Source: Callaeas wilsoni (lineage: Eukaryota; Chordata; Aves; Passeriformes; Callaeidae). From it: DNA of 64,000 bases. This document shows, piece after piece, positions 59,757-64,000 of the stretch. Numbering within the stretch: position 1 is the first letter of the stretch; every line of letters starts with the position of its first letter. Where the stretch lies: NCBI GenBank assembly GCA_013398955.1, contig VWPU01004564.1, positions 62,001 through 126,000 on the forward strand. The letters run 5' to 3'. A program made the position numbers and the translations under genes. The notes under the pieces were generated by a model. It searched no databases, was not told the origin of the DNA, and worked only from the letters and a program-made list of their open reading frames with translations.

Positions 59757-60557
59757 GTATGTGTCTCTTGTCTTCTTCTTGTCCTTTGGCTCCTCTGAAC
59801 AGGTCTGCTGTCCTCTGGGTCCTGGTGGCACCATCCCTCTCAGGAGCTTCTTTAGAGAAGATGTCCGTGTTTGATCCTTTATAGGGAGGGCATTAAGAGA
59901 TCATAGAATCACAATTCAGGGTGGAAGAGACCTTAAAGCCCATCTCATTCCACCCCCTGCCATGGGCAGGGACACCTTCCACTATCCCAGGTTGCTCCAA
60001 GCCCCGTCCGACCCAGCCTTGGACACTTCCAGGGATGGGGCATCCCCAGAGCAGGGATACAGATGTCAAGGTCCCTGTCCTTGGGCAGCTCTGGTGAGCA
60101 CAGGCAGCTCATGGGCAGTGCACTCTGCACATAGAGGAGCACCGTGGTTTCGTGTGCATGGGGGTGCTGGAGCTGTGGGATTCTCCTGGTATTCCAGTCC
60201 CACTGCACTGGAAGCAGATAAAGCCCCGTGGGCTGGGTGGGTTGCACCAGCTTGTGGGAAGCACTGGTCCTATTATGAGAATTGAGCTTTCTCCCCATGC
60301 ACAACCAGGATTTAGAGCTGCATCCCATCATCTCTGATGGCTCCGGCCTCTCCTGCAGGAACTGATCCAGAAAGGCTTCCCTGATGCTCTGCACAGTCCT
60401 TCCCTTGGCAGAACAGTGATTTCTGGCTGGAATTCCACAGCACAGTGCAGAGCCTGCACTGTGAAGGATGCTGATCCGGTGCCTCCAGCTGCTGGAGGGT
60501 GCAGGAACAGTCGTGCTTGCAGCTCTTGGTCTATCACTGCCCATTTCTGTGTTTCAG
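59757..60557 (+). other. EPHB2 intron 14 (801 bp)
   Basis: Contains one CR1 tail (59897-60050); the rest is unassigned. Acceptor ttctgtgtttcag. Confidence 0.9.
59897..60050 (-). mobile_element. CR1 3' fragment
   Basis: agatcatagaatcacaattc .. gccatgggcagggacacctt in intron 14. Confidence 0.88.
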
Positions 60558-60713
60558 GATGAACCTCCCCCTTCTCGACCGCACAATCCCGGATTACACC
60601 AGCTTCAACACTGTGGATGAGTGGCTGGATGCCATCAAGATGAGCCAGTACAAGGAGAGCTTTGCCAGTGCTGGTTTCACCACCTTTGATGTAGTATCTC
60701 AGATGACTGTAGA
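60558..60713 (+). CDS. EPHB2: EPHB2 exon 15: SAM domain, first part
   Basis: 156 nt, phase 2 in and out, residues 630-680. Encodes [51 protein letters not shown]. The SAM core starts around FNTVDEWL; the Tyr of DYTSF precedes it. SAM domains mediate receptor clustering. The first residue after the linker Gly is Met where I recall Ile in the human protein. Acceptor tttcag, donor gtaagt. Confidence 0.97.
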
Positions 60714-60892
60714 GTAAGTGCCTAGGCTTTGAGTCCCAAAGCACAGGGGAAAGTCCCAGTAGTTTTTCAACAATTGGTATTGAATTAGATTTTATTTTCA
60801 TATTATGTAGTTTTACTTTTACAGAGTTGTTGCTTTGTGGAGCCACTTCTAATCTATTCAGTGTCCAGACCGTGTGTCTGTCACTCCGCACC

Positions 60893-60990
60893 TGCAGAAT
60901 TCCTCTCCCCACTTCTCTGGGCAACCTGGGCCAGGGCCTCACCACCCTCTGAGCAAAGAATTCCTTCTCAATATCCAATCAAATATTTAA
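60893..60990 (-). mobile_element. CR1 fragment without tail
   Basis: cacttctctgggcaacctgg .. ggcctcaccaccctctgagc .. ttctcaatatccaatc. Confidence 0.75.
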
Positions 60991-61889
60991 TGTCCAGGGC
61001 AGAAAGCTTGGAATCACAGGGTTGTGCAGAACCAGAACCATTCTGGTTTACAGACACGAGTGAAGAATTTTTTCCACCCTTTTGAGCTCCTCTTTATCCT
61101 TCTTTGCCCAATAACCTCCACTCTAAACATGGCAAAGATTTTGCCACTCTTCCCCTTAAACATCTGTTCCTACCACTCAAGGACAAAAGGCACCTGAAAT
61201 TCCTTCAAGTCAGGTGTGGGTCACGTGGCCTCTCATCCCCTGATGGGAAGAAGAAGATCTGAAGATTTCATGACTGAAGTTTATTCACCAAGGGGGAGAT
61301 GAGAGCAAACTCAGCTGGAGACACGGACAGGACCAATTTAGAGCCACACTCATGCTCTTGGCATGACCTTTACTTCTCTCAGATGTCTAAATCTATAACA
61401 TACAGAAGCCGTCCAAAAATGAGATTGCCATGATTTAACAAAAGGATGGTGCCAAAATGGTTCAGTTCATGGTCTCATCATCTCAAAGGAAAAGCATCAA
61501 GAACAGCGTCATCTGTAGATAGGGGGTCCAATCCACACTGAGGAGGGGCAGAAACATCCCTGTCCTGTGTCTTCAGGGCTGGAAAAAATGGGTTAGTGTG
61601 TCACAAAATGAAAGAGAATCCAAAATCCAAAACAGTACAAGGGTAAAAAATTTAAGACAAACTGACTCACAAGCAGAGAGCAGAGCCTGTGGCATTTGGT
61701 TTCACACTCTCTGCTGAGGTTCAGGACTCTGAGGGTGCTGCAGGTAGGTAGAAAGTGCAAAGATTGGACCATAAGGAAGAAAAAGTGAAAGAGTAGAGGT
61801 TTCACAGGGTTTGCATCTGTTTGTTGCATTCATGGAAGAAATCTCTGGATACTTCAGCTCCCTACATACCCTTCTCATGGACTCAAAGA

Positions 61890-61955
61890 GTCGGGGAATC
61901 AGAGAGTGACAGAATGGCTTGGGTTGAAAGGGACCTTAAAGATAATTTTGAATAC
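61890..61955 (-). mobile_element. CR1 3' tail
   Basis: gacagaatggcttgggttga then aagggaccttaaagataatt, 50 bp before exon 16. Confidence 0.8.
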
Positions 61956-61964
61956 CATCTGTGA

Positions 61965-62117
<153 letters not shown>

Positions 62118-62390
62118 TAGCTGCCTGTCCTCCCACTCCTCCTCCTCCTCGAGGCCCTGCTCCCCTTTGCCCCCAGGCTCCAGTTCCTGAGTGTTCTGCA
62201 TGGACCAGAGACAGGCAGCTGCTCTGAGGATCACGGCAGCAGGAGGGAACACCCTGTCCTCAGCAATGAGAAGTCGCCAAGAGCTTCTAGAATTTAAGCA
62301 ATGGAAAAAGGGAACAAAAAAAAAAAAAAAGGAAAACTATTTTGAAAAAAAAAAAAAAAACGAACGAACTGAGAAATATTTTTAAATAAT

Positions 62391-62396
62391 AATAAA
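62391..62396 (+). terminator. EPHB2: poly(A) signal AATAAA, proximal
   Basis: Canonical hexamer 274 bp past the stop codon, just after two A-runs. Downstream sequence has no obvious GU-rich element, so use is uncertain. Confidence 0.4.
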
Positions 62397-62755
62397 GCAA
62401 TTGCATTCTTGAAAAGGGCTCCAAGACCAATGGGAGTCTCCAAAGGAAGAGAAAAGAGCAGCTTCATGTTTCCTCTTGCACAAGGCTGCTGCAGCTGGAC
62501 CCAGGCACCTCTGGAGCAGTGGGACTTTTCCAGGAAGAGGAATGCAAGGAAAGGCCACGAGAAGCACATCTCTTCCTCCCACAGGCTCTGGGAACGCCGT
62601 GAACCAGGCCCCTCCCCAGAGTCCCTGTGAGCAAATCAGATGGGGAGAGCTGAAGCTCTTTGGTGCTGTAGAACCAAGTGCATCTCAGAAACTGATGGAC
62701 TTCTTCAAAAGCTGAAGACTTTTTTTTTAAAAAAAAAAAAAAACAAAACTCAACA

Positions 62756-62761
62756 AATAAA
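62756..62761 (+). terminator. EPHB2: poly(A) signal AATAAA, middle
   Basis: Canonical hexamer followed within 60 bp by gtaggctgttt and a G-rich run, which could act as the downstream element. Confidence 0.5.
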
Positions 62762-63844
62762 CTAAGACTGCAGTAGGCTGTTTCCGACAAATGAGAAGGA
62801 ATCTGTAACGCCTGGGGGGGTGGGGATGGGGAAAACCAATCCTTTTTACATCTCTTATTTTCTCTTGTCATGGAACAGTTTTGTGAGTGACAGTTTCCTA
62901 AGGGTCCGTCCATCCACCCTCCAATGGCATCGTGTCTCATACATATCATTGCTCAAGACTTTTAGTGATGTCCTTTCTAGATGCCAATGATCTTTTCCCA
63001 GAAGACTTCCCAAGTACAGTATGTAGTAGTTTTTGATTACAAATGCTGACGTGTACCTTTATTTTTCGGTTGTCATTGTTGGGAGATTTGTCCTTTTACA
63101 TTGTTTTGTTAACACCAGTTTGTGAGTTTGGGGTTGGAAATTTTCGGTTGGTTGGGGGTTTGGTTTTTTTAATGAAAAAGAAATGACATCTCCAAGCATC
63201 ATATCATCCAAGAACTTAAATCCCTTCCCTGTGGAAGGAAAAATTGCAGCTTATTGACCATATGCCAGGAGAAAAAGGTTTTTTATATGCACATTTCCTC
63301 CCGTTTGCTTATTTGTTCTTTCCAGTTGCTTGTGGCACGACAGGTGTTTGTGGCTGTCTGGGTTCCAGGTGTTTGCCAAGGTGAAATGGCCACCAGCCCA
63401 GCTCGGGGGTGAGCAGCATCGCAGGGGCTTGGGAGGGAAAGGTGGGAGGGTTTTGTGAGGGAATGACGACTCCACAGCTGGCTGTCAGAGCCCTTTGGAA
63501 ATGTCTGGCTGCTGAGGAAGGTTGGATTGGTGCATGGAGCACGGAAAGGCAGGGCAAGCCCAGTCCTCTCGGAGGAGCTCCTGGCACAGCATTTTGGAGT
63601 GGGGGTTGTGTTACCTGCAGGTGGGGATGGGTCCCTGCAGGTGCCAGGCTGTGCAGGGCACCTCTGCGCCTTGGGGAGCCTGTCCCTTCCTTGGGTCATG
63701 CACTGGGGGCTCTGAGGCAGCTGCAGGCTCAGCCCCTCACGTCAGAGAGAGCCCGGGACAGCAAAAATTCCAATCCCAGCTCTCCAGAGGCAAAATGCTG
63801 TGACTGAAGCTGAATGATCAATCAGTGGGTTTATCGATAACTGA

Positions 63845-63850
63845 AATAAA
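63845..63850 (+). terminator. EPHB2: poly(A) signal AATAAA, distal
   Basis: Canonical hexamer followed by ttgtttagttact and gggacgtgt within 50 bp, giving a 3' UTR of about 1.75 kb. The sequence before it lacks interspersed repeats, as expected for UTR. Confidence 0.55.
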
Positions 63851-63870
63851 TTGTTTAGTTACTGACCAGG

Positions 63871-64000
63871 GCTTTGGGACGTGTAAATGCCACCAGGCGA
63901 GCGCAGGGAGGTGCAGATGGGAATCAGGTCCAACACCTCCCTGCCCAGCACCACCTCACATCCTTTGAAGTGTTCCACACATGGCATTTTCCCACCCATC
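63871..64000. other. 3' flank
   Basis: Short flank after the presumed cleavage region; nothing recognised. Confidence 0.5.

Larger units (their letters stand above)
62118..63870 (+). other. EPHB2: EPHB2 3' UTR
   Basis: Sequence from the stop to the region after the last poly(A) signal. It contains several A-runs (62318-62331, 62346-62360, 62729-62743) that could cause internal oligo-dT priming, U-rich stretches around 63050-63180 and no CR1. The 3' limit is inferred from the 63845 signal; a shorter UTR is possible. Confidence 0.65.

Overview
The window is vertebrate, almost certainly avian, nuclear DNA. It carries the 3' two-thirds of one protein-coding gene on the + strand, the Eph receptor tyrosine kinase EPHB2 (historically Cek5 in chicken). 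The bird assignment rests on more than 40 fragments of CR1 LINEs, whose 3' tail (gaatggtttgggttggaagg on one strand, its complement on the other) is the typical bird repeat, on avian-type LTR fragments, and on the near identity of the exons to known EPHB2 proteins. Dense CR1, high GC and long G-runs fit a bird microchromosome (inference). The species cannot be fixed; a passerine-like bird is a guess.

Layout. 1-21294 is the 3' part of a large intron, interpreted as intron 3. It holds only CR1 copies, tandem repeats and unremarkable sequence; no signal-peptide or ligand-binding-domain exon was found, so exons 1-3 must lie upstream of the window. Thirteen exons follow, numbered 4-16 by the usual 16-exon EPHB2 structure: 21295-21450, 21796-22131, 41772-41896, 47480-47642, 48395-48503, 48669-48736, 50771-50893, 51254-51501, 52106-52321, 54994-55143, 59563-59756, 60558-60713 and 62009-62117 (stop). 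All introns are GT-AG, all phases agree, and the joined exons give 2153 nt = 2 nt + 716 codons + stop, without frameshift or premature stop. Residue numbers below count the first complete codon (Cys) as 1. The 3' UTR probably runs to a poly(A) signal at 63845-63850, with earlier signals at 62391 and 62756.

The encoded part comprises the end of the Cys-rich region, two fibronectin III domains, one transmembrane helix, a juxtamembrane segment with two regulatory tyrosines, a complete kinase domain with all catalytic motifs, a SAM domain and a C-terminal PDZ ligand (VEV). Intron 5 (19.6 kb), intron 6 (5.6 kb) and intron 13 (4.4 kb) hold most of the repeats.

No new multi-gene system is visible. 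The most notable non-coding items are a solo LTR with an intact 6-bp target duplication in intron 13, a 37-bp-arm inverted repeat in intron 12, a tandem (NAGNAG) splice acceptor at exon 9, a G-rich array in intron 5, a 170-bp tandem duplication just upstream of the transmembrane exon, and an assembly scar around a single N at 15976.

CR1 strand convention: '-' means that the tail beginning gaat..ggtttgggttgg is read on the given strand at the left end; '+' means that the element reads left to right and ends in ..cccaaaccattc/tgattc.
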